NCBI RefSeq assembly: GCF_902686445.1
Contig: NC_062219.1
Coordinates: 109,741,160 to 109,805,159, forward strand
Source: Sciurus carolinensis
Lineage: Eukaryota; Chordata; Mammalia; Rodentia; Sciuridae
Direction: 5' to 3'
DNA: 64,000 nt
Shown here piece by piece: positions 11,291 through 23,634 of the stretch. The notes below the pieces were generated by a model, which worked only from the letters and a program-made list of their open reading frames with translations, searched no databases and was not told the origin of the DNA. Numbering within the stretch: the first letter of the stretch is position 1; every line of letters starts with the position of its first letter. Position numbers and translations under genes: made by a program.

Positions 11291-11622
11291 AGAGACGAAG
11301 AGACCAGCAAACCTAAGTCATGTTTCTCATCTTTTAGACTGCCCCATTCCTGACACTGAACTAGGTTTTAGGATTCAGTGGCAAACAAAAATCTGACAAC
11401 TTAATAAGGAATCTCATGTTTCTTGGCTGTTTTCCATTTAAATACATGGGATGGTTCTAGGACTGGGTAGAAGAGCAGGAAGGTGAAGAGGCTCTAGTTC
11501 TTTCCTCCAATATTGGGCAAGCATCGCCTACTGTTCCATTTGTATTTTTTTCAGGAATCTATAGGCTGTCAAAGTAAAGTCACTGTCTTGATTATCATGA
11601 TGTCCATCATGGTGGTAACAAG

Positions 11623-12020
11623 TTGTCTTAATCCATATGTGCTGGTATAACAAAATATCTGACACTGGTAATTTATAAAGTACATATATTTATTTTCTTA
11701 CATCTGGGAGACTGGGAATTCCAAGATCAAGGGACAGGTAGGGTCAGTTGTCTAGCAAGGGCTACTCTTGGCTTCCAAGATGGTGCCTTGTTCCTGTATC
11801 CTCCAGAGTGGAGGAATGCTGTGTCCTCACAGCAGAGGTGGAAAGGCAACCAAGCCTAAAGCTGTGTGAAGTCCCTTTTGTGGCAGTCTTAATCCCATTC
11901 ATGAAGGAAGAGCCCTTATGGCCTAGTCACCTCTTAAAGGCCCCAGTTTTTAATACCATCATGTTGGTCATTAACTTCTAACAACTGAATACTGAAGGGG
12001 ATATGTTCAAGCCACAGCAC
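11623..12020 (-). mobile_element. MaLR-type solo LTR (MLT1/MST-like)
   Basis: Antisense LTR text: GTATAACAAAATATCTGACAC near 11645, TTATTTTCTTACATCTGG near 11690, the conserved TAATCCCATTCATGAAGGA near 11890, and ATATGTTCAAGCCACAGCAC at the end. ERVL-MaLR LTRs are non-coding relics. Confidence 0.7.
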
Positions 12021-12836
12021 TGTTCCTTGGGACAAGAGGACAATGTGCATCCTCTTCCCACCTCATTTCTAGTGTGGTCTTTGGTGTAATTCAATTGCAG
12101 AGGACAGGATATTTAAGTTAACCAATCTCAAAAGGTGGGTTAGTGACTAAACCTCCATGACTTTTCAACTTATTTCCTGCATGGGCTCAGTCTCTCCCTA
12201 AAACCCTTTAGGTCTACCCCAGACCTACTGGCAAGACACATCCCATCCTCCATGAGTCCTGGCTGCTCATCAGTCACAGGAGGAGGTGGAAAATGTGATA
12301 AACTGGTCCTGATTGCAGCAGACCAGAAGGGACTTTCACAAAATTTTGGTTTGTTTATTTCTAGGCTAGAATCTGGGTCAGCTTTTTTCTTGTAAATAAC
12401 ACATGGCACTAGAAGTGTGGGACTAATGATGGATTATCTTGAACTGTGCATTGCTAACAATAGAGAGGGAAAACTGTAAGTTATTTTATGCAATTGCCTG
12501 ACTATGTCAGTCATTCAGTTGGGGCGCTTGATTGAAAAGGAAGGGTAGAGAGCTCTGTTGAGATGGGAGCAGATGTGCTCTGGTTTGCAATGCCGATGTT
12601 CAATCAGCATTCATTTCTGTAGAAACCTGAAGGATGTTAGGATTGTAGACTTGAGAGTGTGTGGCGTGATAGAAAAAGTATCTGCAGGGGTTGGGGCAGA
12701 GCCCTGTTTCAGACCAATAGTGAAGTGTGCAGGCAGGGAAAATTAAGGAAGAGAGGATGAGGATGCTCAAGCTTCTGGATTTGACACCTGGAGCCAATGA
12801 TAATCCCTGACTCAGGAAATAAGTCGTTTGAGAAAG
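12021..12836. other. non-coding, no recognisable element
   Basis: Unique sequence. The small overlapping frames at 12170-12409, 12558-12746 and 12600-12797 match nothing. Confidence 0.5.
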
Positions 12837-13016
12837 TGGTAATCAGCTGGTACAGTGGTGCACAGCCAGGGACTCAGGAGGCTAAGGTGGGAGGATTGCA
12901 AGTCTGAGGCCATCCTGGGCAACTTAGTGAGAGTCTGTCTCAGTGGTAGACCAGTAGACCATACCTGGGTTTGATCCTCAGTACCAAAAAAAAAAAAAAA
13001 AAAAAGATGGTAATCA
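12837..13016 (+). repeat. MEN-type SINE (shortened right monomer)
   Basis: B1-like left part (GGCTAAGGTGGGAGGATTGC near 12879) then a truncated ID-like part (CAGTGGTAGACCAGTAGACC) and an A-tail. TSD TGGTAATCA at 12837-12845 and 13008-13016. Confidence 0.87.
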
Positions 13017-13639
13017 AAGATGAGCAAGGATCCATGATCTGGGAAAGAGAGTTCACAGGATCACTCTGGGGAGAGTCCACTTGTGATACACTCCATTTGT
13101 CTTGCCAGCTCTGTGGATCAGAAACCATGCAGGGTGCCAAACATTACAGGAAGGAGCAAGAATGCTCAACATATGGGAGAAGATCTAAAAACATCAATAA
13201 ATGGTTTCACTTTGCCAAATGTTGTAAATAACAACCCATGTACAGAGAAGAGGGCAGAAAAGAGAAACTGGGTGGCCCTCCCAGGGTGGAGCAGGCTTTG
13301 CTGGTTGGTGGGGCTGTGGTGGAGTGGGCCCCTTACTCCAAAGTGCACTGGAGCCTCTGGTTAAGCTCTGGTTGCATTTTTACGTAAGTTGGAAAGTCAT
13401 GCTGAAAGGAAAGAGTGGTGGTGAGAAAATCTGTAAGCCCAAAGCAGGGAACCTGGCTCCCTAAAGCTAAGTATCTTAGGCCACTTATGGGGAATAAAAC
13501 CCAAGCGTTCAGAACAGTGATCCTTCTTTGTGGCCTACAGTAATGTCAAGTCCTGGGCCTAACAAAATATGCCTTTGTGGAAAGTAAAACATTTACCAGA
13601 GAACAGATAAGTAAAGTTCAGCTGTCAGATGAACATGTG
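13017..13639. other. non-coding, no recognisable element
   Basis: Overlapping short frames on both strands (13083-13364 and 13166-13348) resemble no protein. Confidence 0.5.
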
Positions 13640-14006
13640 CAAGCAAATTATCACAGTTTGAATCTCAAATGTCCCCCAAAGGCTATGTGTTGAAGGCTGG
13701 TTACCAGCTTGTGCCACCGTTGGGAGGTGGTGGCCTAGAGGACAGTCACTGGAGGCCTGCCCTTGAGGGGCATATTGGAACCCTAGCCTCTTCTTCTCTC
13801 TCTGCTTCCTGGTCACTATGAAGTGTGTGACTTTCTTCTTCCACAGACTTTCTGCCATGATGTGTGGTTTTGCCACATGCTCAAAGTGACAAGGCCATGC
13901 AACCATGGCCCCAAACCTCTGAAACCATGAGCTAACATAAATCTTTCCTCTTTGTAAGTTACATATCTCAGGTATTTTGTCACAGCAATGAAAATCTGAC
14001 AAATGC
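13640..14006 (+). mobile_element. MaLR-like LTR relic
   Basis: LTR-like organisation: CAAATGTCCCCCAAAGGCTA near 13667, GGGAGGTGGTGGCCTAGAGG near 13721, AACATAAATCTTTCCTCTTTG near 13935, and the end CACAGCAATGAAAATCTGACAA. The opposing open frames across it are not genes. Confidence 0.65.
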
Positions 14007-14039
14007 CCAAGCGATTATAGTAAACCATAATAAAAGTTC

Positions 14040-14220
14040 ACGAGTGATTATAGTTGATGGGCTCTGAACTAAATTCTTTACCAGGATTATCTCATTTGTA
14101 TCTCTCATAGATACCAATTTATAGCTGTGGAAACTGAGGCTAAGTAAGTGAAGCTAATTTGGCCAAAACCACAAACTAAAATTGTCAAAGGAGAATTCAG
14201 AGCTGAAGTCCATGTTCAGC
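14040..14220 (-). repeat. MIR SINE
   Basis: Contains TATAGCTGTGGAAACTGAGG and flanking MIR-like text in antisense. Confidence 0.65.
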
Positions 14221-14394
14221 TGCAACTACCTATCCATTTTCTTCCAACTGACAGATAACAATGGATAGGGAACAGGGATTTGAATTTGGGTCTGGGTGAC
14301 TTCAAAGCTCTCACATTTCTTACCATGGAACACAGTTTCCTTTAAAGAACTTAAAACCTAGATCTTAAAATTTTTGAGATTTTTGGGAGGCATG

Positions 14395-14560
14395 AGGGAG
14401 AAGAATACTAAGGTATATAACATTTAATTCATATAATGACCTCATGAGGACAGCACCATATGGTTCTACATTTATACAGAGATATTCAGAAACATGCCTG
14501 AGTTCACACATCTAGAAAGTGGCAATGCCAGGATTCGGACCAGACAGACCAACTCCAAAG
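14395..14560 (-). repeat. MIR SINE
   Basis: Antisense MIR-like text, ending in CCAGGATTCGGACCAGACAG. Confidence 0.6.
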
Positions 14561-14679
14561 TCAGCATGCTACCACTACATTCTACTCACTCTACCGTCAC
14601 TCTAGGAAAGGGAGGAAGTGCTCCTGTATCATATGAGTTCCAGAGTTCTCTGTTGAGAATTATGATGGTCAATAGCAAT

Positions 14680-14980
14680 ATTAACTAACACTCACTGAGC
14701 AAGTGTGGAATGTCCCAGTCATTGCTCTTAGTGCTTTACGTGTATTAACCATTAATTCCTCAAAGCAGTTCTATAAGGCATGTATTCCTTCTATCCATAC
14801 TTCCAAATGGACCCAAGAAGGTCTGAGTTATTCAGACCTTACAATTAAAAAAAAAAAAAAAAAAAAAAGGAACAGCTGACCAGCAGGCTTAGTGAGGAAA
14901 GTGAACACAGAGGTGAAACTTACCCAAGACCATGGAGCTTATCAGTTTGAGAGTTGAGAGTCCAATTTGGAACTCCATAA
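14680..14980 (-). repeat. MIR SINE interrupted by an 87-bp insertion
   Basis: The left part (CACTGAGCAAGTGTGGAATG ... TATCCATACTT) and right part (TAGTGAGGAAAGTGAACACA ... CTTACCCAAGACC) are consecutive in the MIR consensus, which would read ...CCATTTTA-CAGATGAGGAAAC.... They are separated by the foreign segment 14803-14889. Confidence 0.72.
14803..14889 (+). repeat. inverted repeat arm 1 (insertion in MIR)
   Basis: An 87-bp segment: a 40-bp block (14803-14842), then AATT plus 22 A, then a 21-bp block. Its reverse complement is at 15724-15796. The 40-bp block is identical (40/40) and the distal block matches 18/20, with only the A-run length and AATT differing. The block contains a 9-bp stem (AAGGTCTGA / TCAGACCTT, loop GTTAT) at 14818-14840. 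Confidence 0.93.
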
Positions 14981-15723
14981 ATTCCACCAAACTCAAGAAA
15001 GGAAAGAGATTACATTTCAAGAACAAAGTCCTATTTTGTAGCTACCGGGATTGTACACATGGGTCCAAACCAACTCCCATCCTCAATAGTGGGAGAAAGG
15101 ATTAGAATAAGAATGGTGCAGAGTGTCCTGAGAGGAATAGGCACAGGACAGGGTGAACCATGAGGGGTACTCTCATCTAATGCAGGCAGGGGCTCAGCAG
15201 GTGGTGACGCCACAGTGGCACATGGGTAGGTGGGATAGAGCAGGAGAAAGGTTTGGACTTGAGGAAAGCTTGAGGGAGGAGGTCAAGGCTGCACAGCTAT
15301 CTGTCAGTCTGATGCAGATGAAGCCCTGAAAACAAAGCAAACCCTCAGTCATTGTTTGCCGCTACTGAATTATTATTGACAGCTGGAACTTGTGGCTGAG
15401 CCCTGTGATTCTTTTCTCAGCACGGATGAGGCAGTAGATAAGTCTAGAAGGCAAGAATGTCATCTTGTGGGCGTCCTGGTTTGCTGGGCTAAAGAGCTGT
15501 TTTCATTTAATTTGATGGATCCTGGAGAGTTAGGGAAGAATTGTAATGTGAAAGTGAGGTGGACATTTAGCTGTGTTTGAAGGGGAAATCAGCATATTGT
15601 TCAGAGATATTTCTCTGTCTCTTTCCTTTCCTCCTCACTTCAAGCCCTTTATATCTGCTCATCTCATCAGAGGGAATATAACCTGCCTCCTAATGAGTCC
15701 TGGCTAGCTCTCCACCCCCAGGC
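14981..15723. other. spacer of the inverted repeat; no gene
   Basis: Unique sequence. Small frames (15031-15213 -, 15392-15580 +) resemble no family. Confidence 0.5.
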
Positions 15724-15796
15724 AGCTTGCTGGTCAACTGTTCCCTTTTTTTTTTTGTAAGGTCTGAATAACTCAGACCTTCTTGGGTCCATTTGG
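15724..15796 (-). repeat. inverted repeat arm 2 (probable source copy)
   Basis: Reverse complement of 14803-14889 with a shorter run (11 T on the + strand). It is not inside a recognisable repeat, so it is the likelier ancestral location. The arms are 834 bp apart. Confidence 0.93.
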
Positions 15797-16589
15797 TTCA
15801 AAGCTGCGGCATCTCTCACTCTCTGCTCTTTTCTTTTTACTCCATTTCTCCCCAGTACTCCATGCCCCCACAGAAAGCAGGTAAAAGATGACAGGATGAA
15901 TCTTGCTTTGGCTGCCATAGCAACCTCTACCTGCTTCCTGCTCACCTTTGAAATGTCTTCCTCCTGTGAAAAGTTATCTTGCATATAATTATTTGGCTGC
16001 CCAGAGGCTTTGAGCTTTCCTTTTGCACTTCTAAGCAGTAAGGATGGTTCTGGAGCTCCTGAATCCATATTCCATAGTAGCGTAGGACTTGTCTATGTCA
16101 TACAGAGCCCCTCAGTCCCCACTCCACTCTCGTGCTCTTAAGAAAACTTGACCAGAGATGGTGGATCTTCTATATTATACAAGGACTGGTTGGAACTGTT
16201 AAAAATGAGTGCTTTAATTTTTTTTAAATTTAAAGTTGTATTGAAATTAATCTATGACATTTCTAGACTACTACCCATTTATAAAGACTATTTGACATCC
16301 TTGTTGAATCCCAGAGAGACTCTCTTCCCATTTCTTCACCTCACACTGTGCCCTGGAGGCTGACCCAAATGCTCCCCATTCCTGTCTCCCTTCCCTACAG
16401 TTACCAGTTGGATTTGATCAGTGGAAGATGCCAGAAGGAGATTAAAGCAAGAGAGCAAGGTGGGGATATTGGTTCCTCTGGTACTCTCTTTGTGGCGTAG
16501 CTGAGAATTAACTGTTCCTCATTGTAAAACTTCTCAGTGGTCCTTTCCACCCACCCTCTGCCTCTTTAGATACTCCAGTTTTGAAAGTC
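15797..16589. other. non-coding, no recognisable element
   Basis: The 133-codon - strand frame at 15667-16068 runs through the inverted repeat arm and its poly-Lys comes from the A-run. No protein family recognised. Confidence 0.5.
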
Positions 16590-16770
16590 CCACTCTCTTC
16601 TCACCTTTTCAGGTCATGAGATGGTGATAGTCCAGGGTTTTGCACTCTGTTGTGGGTCTTCTATAGCCTGCCCACACCTCGTGAAGAGTTCCTTTATTAA
16701 ACTCTTTTCAAACCATCCAATTTAAGCATACCATCTGTTTCCTGCTGGGACCTTGACTAATGCAATGACC
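16590..16770 (+). mobile_element. possible LTR 3' end
   Basis: TTATTAAACTCTTTTCAAACC followed by ACCATCTGTTTCCTGCTGGG and CTTGACTAATGCAATGACC resembles the 3' part of old LTR relics. Family not certain. Confidence 0.35.
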
Positions 16771-17967
16771 ATACCTTTTCTATTTGGGCTGAATGCTTCA
16801 GTACTGCTTCTTTTGCTTAATAATCTGGGTTTCATTGTTGGACATTCTTGGTAAAAACAGATTTGCCTATCTTTATGTACAACATCCTCACCCTCACATC
16901 CCCCATTAAAGATGGTGCTTCCTCCATCTGACTCTTCTCTTGCAGCAAACCTGTTTGAAACACAATTTCTTGATGGGTTTTGGGAATGGAAAACAAATGC
17001 CTTCTCTGCTTGTCCCATCTGGTCCTGGGTAACTCTGAGGTCATCTTTCCTTTTTTATCATGTCCATTGGAAGAACACACTGATCTGCAGATCCTCACTG
17101 GCATTAAAACCTACAGGTGTAAAGACATTATTTTGGGCAGGTTTGTCCATCCCACTGTGACCACAGAATCCAAGGCACGAGGAGACAACTAAAGCAACTT
17201 GCTTTGTTCACATACTTCATAAAAATTCATAGAGTACTGCTTCCTCAGGGAATAGAATTAATTAAATTATGGTCCAGTGGGAGCTTGAAGAAGATGAGTG
17301 AATTCAGAAGCTGTCCTGAAGGGAGCCATGAATGAGGAATATGGATAATTTCCTTTGAAAAGCATGAGTTGAAAACTGCATGTTCCTGATTCTTTCAAGA
17401 CCAATTCCAAATGGTATCAAGAATAGCATGAGGTTCACACAGCTCTGCAGGTGTGAAAATTCTGCAGCTGAATTAAATAGGTTCCATTATATTTCAGAAA
17501 GAGCTGTAATGGGTTTCTATGGAGCACAACCTAAGAATATCATGTCTCTCCTTTGTATCTCAGGATGGCAGGCATGGCTCGTTGATTCTAATATTATACT
17601 TCAATCTCTGTAAGATGAACAAAAATGAGCAAGAGCCCTGTCTTATCCCTAAGAAAATGTAGATATTAAAATATCAGAAGGGCACTCAAAAGGACCCCCT
17701 TATGAGGCCAGTTCAAATATGCTGAGGTAGATATGATTTAATTGTAAAATTATTACTACTTAGGTAAAATTTTTCTTCTAATGAGCTGATTTTTTGCCAC
17801 ATATCATTAGAGAATTTAACATTTTAATTTTAGAGCTAACGTAATTGTAATCATTGCAAAATTTTGTTTAGGTTTCTATTCTTTAAAAATTTGAAATGGA
17901 TTATCTAATCTTCTCTTTCACTTAAAAAGAGCTATGGGCATTTCTACTACTCATTAAAACAACATTA
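16771..17967. other. non-coding, no recognisable element
   Basis: Overlapping short frames on both strands at 16722-17192 look like chance. AT-rich towards 17700-17960. Confidence 0.5.
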
Positions 17968-18416
17968 CATTCTTTTTAGTCAGTTATTTCTCTGCTGTGA
18001 CGAAAGGACATGACCAGAACAATTTTAGGGAAGGAAAAGTTTATTTAGGGGCTCACTGTTTCAGAGGTCTCAATCCATAGACAGCAGGCTCCATTCCTCG
18101 GGGCTTGAGGTGAGGCAGGAGGCAGAGAGATATCCCTTTTCCTGTGGAAGAGAGTGGCAGAGGGAAGCAGCTCACATTATGATCAGAAAGCAGAGACTCC
18201 ACTTGCCAGATACAAATATATACTCCAAAACCACACCCCAATTCCCACCGCCAGCCACACCCTACCTCTTCAGTTACCACTCACTTAATCCCTATCAGGA
18301 GATTAATTCACTGATTGGGTTAAGACTCTCACAACCCAATCATTTCTCCTCTGAACCTTCTTGCATTGTCTCACATGTGAACTTTGAGGGGGACACCTCA
18401 CATCCAAACCATAATA
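17968..18416 (-). mobile_element. MaLR-like LTR relic, antisense
   Basis: Begins TTTAGTCAGTTATTTCTCTG and continues with GAAAAGTTTATTTAGGGGCTC, TTCAGAGGTCTCAATCCATA, GGGTTAAGACTCTCACAACC and ends GACACCTCACATCCAAACCA. The start of the same family is seen in sense at 63609. The antisense arrangement matches LTR relics common in this genome. Confidence 0.65.
18124..18146 (+). repeat. 23-bp direct repeat, copy 1
   Basis: 23 bp (key core GATATCCCTTTTCCTGTG) repeated exactly at 18906-18928. This copy lies inside the LTR relic. Confidence 0.9.
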
Positions 18417-20449
18417 CATTCCTAGTTTTTATCATTAATATTCAAGCTTTGACATCTTTAAGTTCTTCCATACTAACAAAATTCCCACAATCCATTTACT
18501 TGTTTTTCAATAAAAACTGAACTGAAAGCCAGAAAGAACTATTCATTAACCATTTCCACCGATTTCCTTATTTACCATTTCCAGCTGACCATAGCGTAGA
18601 ATCGAAGCATAACTTTTCGGTTATGTCACTCTTAATGCAAAAGGGTTTATATCCCTTTTCTTAATTTTAAGAGATATTTTTGTCTAAAAAAAAATAAATT
18701 CAAACTCAAGTTCCTTTTCTGTATGCCTTGATAAGTTTTCCCCTTTTGAAGCATTTTCCTATTAAAATGTTTGCTTTCAAGTGTGAGTAACCTAGAAGAG
18801 GAAACAAACATACAGGCAGTTATGAGCATCCAGATTAAAGGTTTACGCACTGGAGAAAGCTGTTGTTAAAGATTGTAAGTTCTCCTCTCTGGAGCATCTT
18901 AAAATAGAGAGATATCCCTTTTCCTGTGTATTGTCTTCCATTCATGGCAAGATAAAAAGGTTAGGGTCAGAGGGAAACTTTAAGGCACTGTCAGCCAACA
19001 CTCCCCTGTTCCTTGGAGTCCCCCTTGGACATCCTGCTAGATGGGTGTCACCTGTTATGCAGCTCACTGACTGGCTACCACCAGTACAAATTGCTCACCA
19101 AGACCTGAGGCAGGGTATTCTGTTACAACCCAACTTGTTAACAGAACTGTGACTCCTTCTGTTCCATCAAACTCTTTCCCTCTGGTTTAACATCTCTGCT
19201 TCAAGGACCATACCCCAAAATTGTTTCCTCCTTTAGGATTTGGAGCAACCATGATTTTATTCCAGACTTCTTTCTCTTTGCTTCCTGAAGCTTTCTCCTG
19301 CCAGGCCATTATCTCTCAGACAACAAGACTTTTGATCCTGCTCTCAGACTGAATAGTTAGTTTCCTTTGAAAGGATTCCAGTGTATCTGTTGTGTGTGGC
19401 ACCCAGAACTGGTCGTGATGTTCTCTCTGTGTTAAGGGGACTCAAGGGAAATTACAGGCACCCCACATCTTCCCAGGTGACAATTTTTTAAAATTTTAAA
19501 CAGTTCACAGACCACACTATTGACTGATTTTGTTCAAAAGGTTAGCTAGTTTAAGGGTGTTTACTATTTTGTCTTTCCATGGCTCCTCAGCTGTTCCCAT
19601 GGACTTCTTTGTGATTGACCCCTTCCTTTTATATCTAGTTTAGGGCTGAATTCCTATGGGACAATGCATGGATCCCCATTCTCATGAGATAGACCCCACT
19701 CCTAGAGAAGTAAACATTTTTAGGATTCTGCAATGTGGAAATCAGAATCTCATGCACATTAGTAATTTTGCGATAATAATGAAATCTAACAGAACCAGAT
19801 GTCTTGCTTTTTCCCCTGGGCTTAATTATACTGTATAAATGTTGGTTGGGAATGAAATCGGGGAGTTTTGGAAAGATTAATTCCTGTGAAGAAACTCAGT
19901 ACTGCTTCTATCTGCCAAGTTTATTGGGAATTCATCCACTTATTCAGATGGCAAAGATACTCAGTGGCTGCTACTTTTCCGTTACACAGGTAGCTTTAAA
20001 TTGCAATGGCTAGTCTCTAGAGTAGGAAGCATACACTCTTAATTTTAGGCCTTTAGTTAATAAATACTATTATGATATTTGAAAATCTTGGATAAAAAAT
20101 ATTTTCATGTTAGTATAGCAAGGTAATGATTGCAAATCCTCCTCTTTGCAGGCTTTGTCCTTCATTAATGTGAGTCTAGTTCAATCATTTATATTCTTAT
20201 TGCTGCTAACTTTGTAACTTTTTTTTTTGTAAAAAAAATAAATAAATAAACTTCATTTTGTCGTTATTGGTGTTTTGGGAGCCAAGCTTGTTTTTTTTTT
20301 TTTTAATTTTAATTACTTTTTTGCCTTTCTTATGGGGTCTCCACTGGATACATTTCAAATCTTGAAGTGGTATTGTCACTTAATTCTTATTGTAATGACA
20401 TAGGTTTAACCCTCATGGATGTACACTGGAGTTTTAAACTCTTTAGGCT
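18417..20449. other. 2 kb low-repeat non-coding region
   Basis: No gene and no clear mobile element apart from the 23-bp repeat. AT-rich, with simple A/T runs near 20220-20310. Confidence 0.5.
18906..18928 (+). repeat. 23-bp direct repeat, copy 2
   Basis: Exact match to 18124-18146, but in sequence not otherwise resembling the LTR. Confidence 0.9.
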
Positions 20450-20658
20450 TTTTTTTTTTTTTTTTTTTTTTTCTGGTACTGGGGATTAAACCCAGGGCCT
20501 TGTGCATGTTAGGCAAGTGCTCTACCGCTCAGTTACACTCCTAACCACCCCCCCTTTTTTTTTTAATTTTGAGACAGGTCCTTGCTACATTGGTGAAACC
20601 GTCCTGCCTGGGCTTCCTGTGAAGTCAGAATTACAGGGGTGTGCCACCACACCCAGCT
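20450..20658 (-). repeat. MEN-type composite SINE
   Basis: A long T-run, antisense ID (TGGTACTGGGGATTAAACCC ... GCTCAGTTACA), a second T-run, and antisense B1-like end (GGGGTGTGCCACCACACCCA). The middle of the B1 part is diverged or deleted. Confidence 0.85.
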
Positions 20659-21216
20659 CACTGACACACTTAACAGTAGTAAATGATGGCCACTTTTCTT
20701 CTGCTATTAGCTTGCCCTTGATGAGCCTAAAGATAAAGCTAGTAACTAGCTTTCATGCACATAGTATTTGCGTATTATTCAGGGACTTCAAAAGACCTTC
20801 ACATAGACTCTTAAGGTAGACAAGGCCTACCCACAAGAAAACCACAACCCAGAAGGACCCCTACTTACAGGGAAGGACTAGCCCCAAGGAATTCCCTCTG
20901 GAGAATCATCAAGATGTGTCCTCTCTGCTTCTGAGGGACTTTTGAGTTCTCCCACAGGAGGCTTTATATTTTAATATCAGATAGTGGTTTTTCTTTTCGA
21001 GATCCATGTGGTGGTGGAAATGTATGCTTTTCAAATGTCAGGTGACAGAAGAATGGCTAAAGAAATTATGACAGATCTAAATACTGGGAGGTGATGCGGC
21101 TATTAAAATTATGTTTTCAAAGAATATGTAATGAGACAGGGAACTTCTCTGGATTTTATCAATGTTGTCAGAAAGAAGTGGGATACTAAACAGCATGTTC
21201 TTAATTTTATTTAAAA
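20659..21216. other. non-coding, no recognisable element
   Basis: Unique DNA between two SINEs. Confidence 0.5.
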
Positions 21217-21398
21217 AAGCTCTGGAGACTGAGGCAGGAGAATAGCAAATTCAAAGCCAGCTTCAGCCACTTAGACCCTAAGCAATCTAGTGAGACCCTG
21301 TCTCAAAATAAAAAAAAAATTAAACATGGGCTGAAGATGTAGCTAAGTGGTTGAGTGGCTCTGGGTTCAATCCCCAGTACCAAACAAACAAACAAAAA
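21217..21398 (+). repeat. MEN-type composite SINE, 5'-truncated
   Basis: CTGGAGACTGAGGCAGGAGA ... GAGACCCTGTCTCAAAATA, then GGGCTGAAGATGTAGCTAAG and CAATCCCCAGTACCAAACA with an (AAAC)n tail. Confidence 0.85.
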
Positions 21399-23221
21399 CT
21401 ATACATGTAAAAAGTGCTCTGTAACTAAATCTTTCTTCAATGAATTCATATAATCAAAAAGCATGAGTGTTATTTTTGTCATGCTCCACAGATCTTTTTA
21501 GATTTTAGCTAGATGAATCTTTTGAGTGATTCTTGCTTTTTTTCATTTGTAAGATTACATTTTATAAATTAAACTTTACATTTAAATGAGAGGACCATCT
21601 TCATGATTAGTATATACATTTGAAATAAATAACATATTTTAAGTTAGCCATTATAATCCAATTGCTGGTCTGTTACTTCCTGAAAGTGACTCCTTTCCAT
21701 GTCATTCATTCATTCAACCTAATCATTTTGAGGATTTTCTATATGTATCTGAAGATGTAAGGAGGAAGACAGCCCAGTCTTTGCTCTCAAGAAATACCAG
21801 TTGAAGTTGAGACGTGGACCAAAAAAAAGCCCTAACCATGGCAAAGGGGGTTTCATTGGAGAAGGCTGAATGTGTGGGGATGGGGAGAAACATTCAAACC
21901 CCCAGTTTAAGGCAGCTCTTCCTTTTGGATGACCAGCCTCAGACTTAGAAATAAGGATACACATGCACATTTTCTTATGTTAGGCAGACAATGGTTGCCT
22001 CAAAGGTTTCTTACTATAGTTAAGACTTTTGATATCAATTTTAAAAGATGAACCAGTTAACTTAGTATATGGGGCTTTCCATGTTTTTATTAGAAAGTTC
22101 TTTTCATCATCTGAGTTTCCCTTTCTTTCTGTTTATTTGGGCTTCCTAAAGTTTGGTGATGATCCAAAAGCATAATTGCCTGGTTCTGAGATTATCATAA
22201 TGAAGTGTTTTTATGGCACTTCATATTACATACCCTTCCATTTAATGGTTAATGATGATTCTGATCACTTTGGTTACTGCTTGATTCCTGCGCCTCCCCT
22301 TATGTTGCAGAGGGAGGCAGGAAGGTGGTTTTGTTCTTGTGTTATGAGGATAAACTGAGTCACTGAATGATCACATGACTTCTCCACGTGACATGAGTCA
22401 GTGATGGGAACTGGAAAGAGAAATTAGGGTTCATTCGATGAAACTGACTGCTAAAGTATTTCTCCATGTAAGTAGAGTAGGTTGTTTGCCAAAAATGCAT
22501 CCACTGTTCATATCTTTCCTGAAAGTAATGAGCTTAAAATAAAGTCTCATGAAGATAATCGTATTGTTACAGCTTAGAACAGAAGTTAAAGCTATTTGAG
22601 TAGATTAAAATAAGTCCTAAGTGAGGCTTAATATTTGGTCTATTTAATTTGTTCAGCATTGGATTTTAGTTTCTTTTTTGAAAAAGAATAATTGAAACAT
22701 TCACAGAATATATGTAAGAAAACTTTGGAAAAACTTTGATTCACTTAAACTTTTTAAAAGTAAATTGGAAAGACTTAAAAATAAAACCAAAATTGACACT
22801 ATCTATAGTTTGTGCTACCAGATGATTATGACTTCATTATCCAAATATTTTTCTATAATCTATTATTGATTAAAAACAATGATGTTTTGGTGCTCTTGGT
22901 AATTATTTTTACTATTAAGGTAGCTGGTATTCTAATCATACTCAATAATGACATATTTACACTAAAATATGAAGAACAATATAAATGAATAAAAGTGAAT
23001 GTGTATGTTTTGAAGATGTCTAGCAGTTGAATTCCCTTTATTTTAATGTTATTAGATAGTTTTCCTTCTAATTGAAATTATTAATATAATTTAGATTATT
23101 TATAAAATAAACCATATATATTTTAATTAAAGTAATTATTTTAAGGATTATATACAGAAAATGTTGCACTAGTTGGATGAAAAACTTTAGAATATAAGAA
23201 TACTTTTATTATATTTTATGT
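21399..23221. other. AT-rich non-coding region with an L2-like piece
   Basis: About 21705-21795 starts TCATTCATTCATTCAACC and includes CCCAGTCTTTGCTCTCAAG, an antisense L2 3' end. The rest is unique and strongly AT-rich (22600-23220). Confidence 0.5.
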
Positions 23222-23632
23222 AGAACAGTATTTTTTATTTTTTTAATTTGTTTTAATTAGTTATACATGACTGTAGAATGTACTTTGATATATCATATAT
23301 AATAGAGTATAATTTCTCATCCTTCTGGTTATAAATGATGTAGAATACCACTGGTCCTATAGTTATATATGTACATGGAGTAATGATGTCTGATTCATTC
23401 TACTATGCTTCCTACCCCTTTACCCCCCTCCCTTCCCTTCATTCCCCTTTACCTAATCTAAAGTAGCTCTATTCTTCCCTAGCTGCCCCCACATTGTGAA
23501 ATAGCATCCACATATCAGAGAAAACATTTGGCTTTTAGTTTTGGGGAATTGACTTATTTCACTTAGCATAATATTCTCCAGCTCCATCCATTTACCATAA
23601 TTTCATTGTTCTTTAAAGCTGAGTAATATTCC

Positions 23633-23634
<2 letters not shown>

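Noticed and set aside
15667..16068. 133-codon - strand frame
   Set aside because: Runs through the inverted repeat arm; its poly-Lys comes from the A-run; no family similarity.
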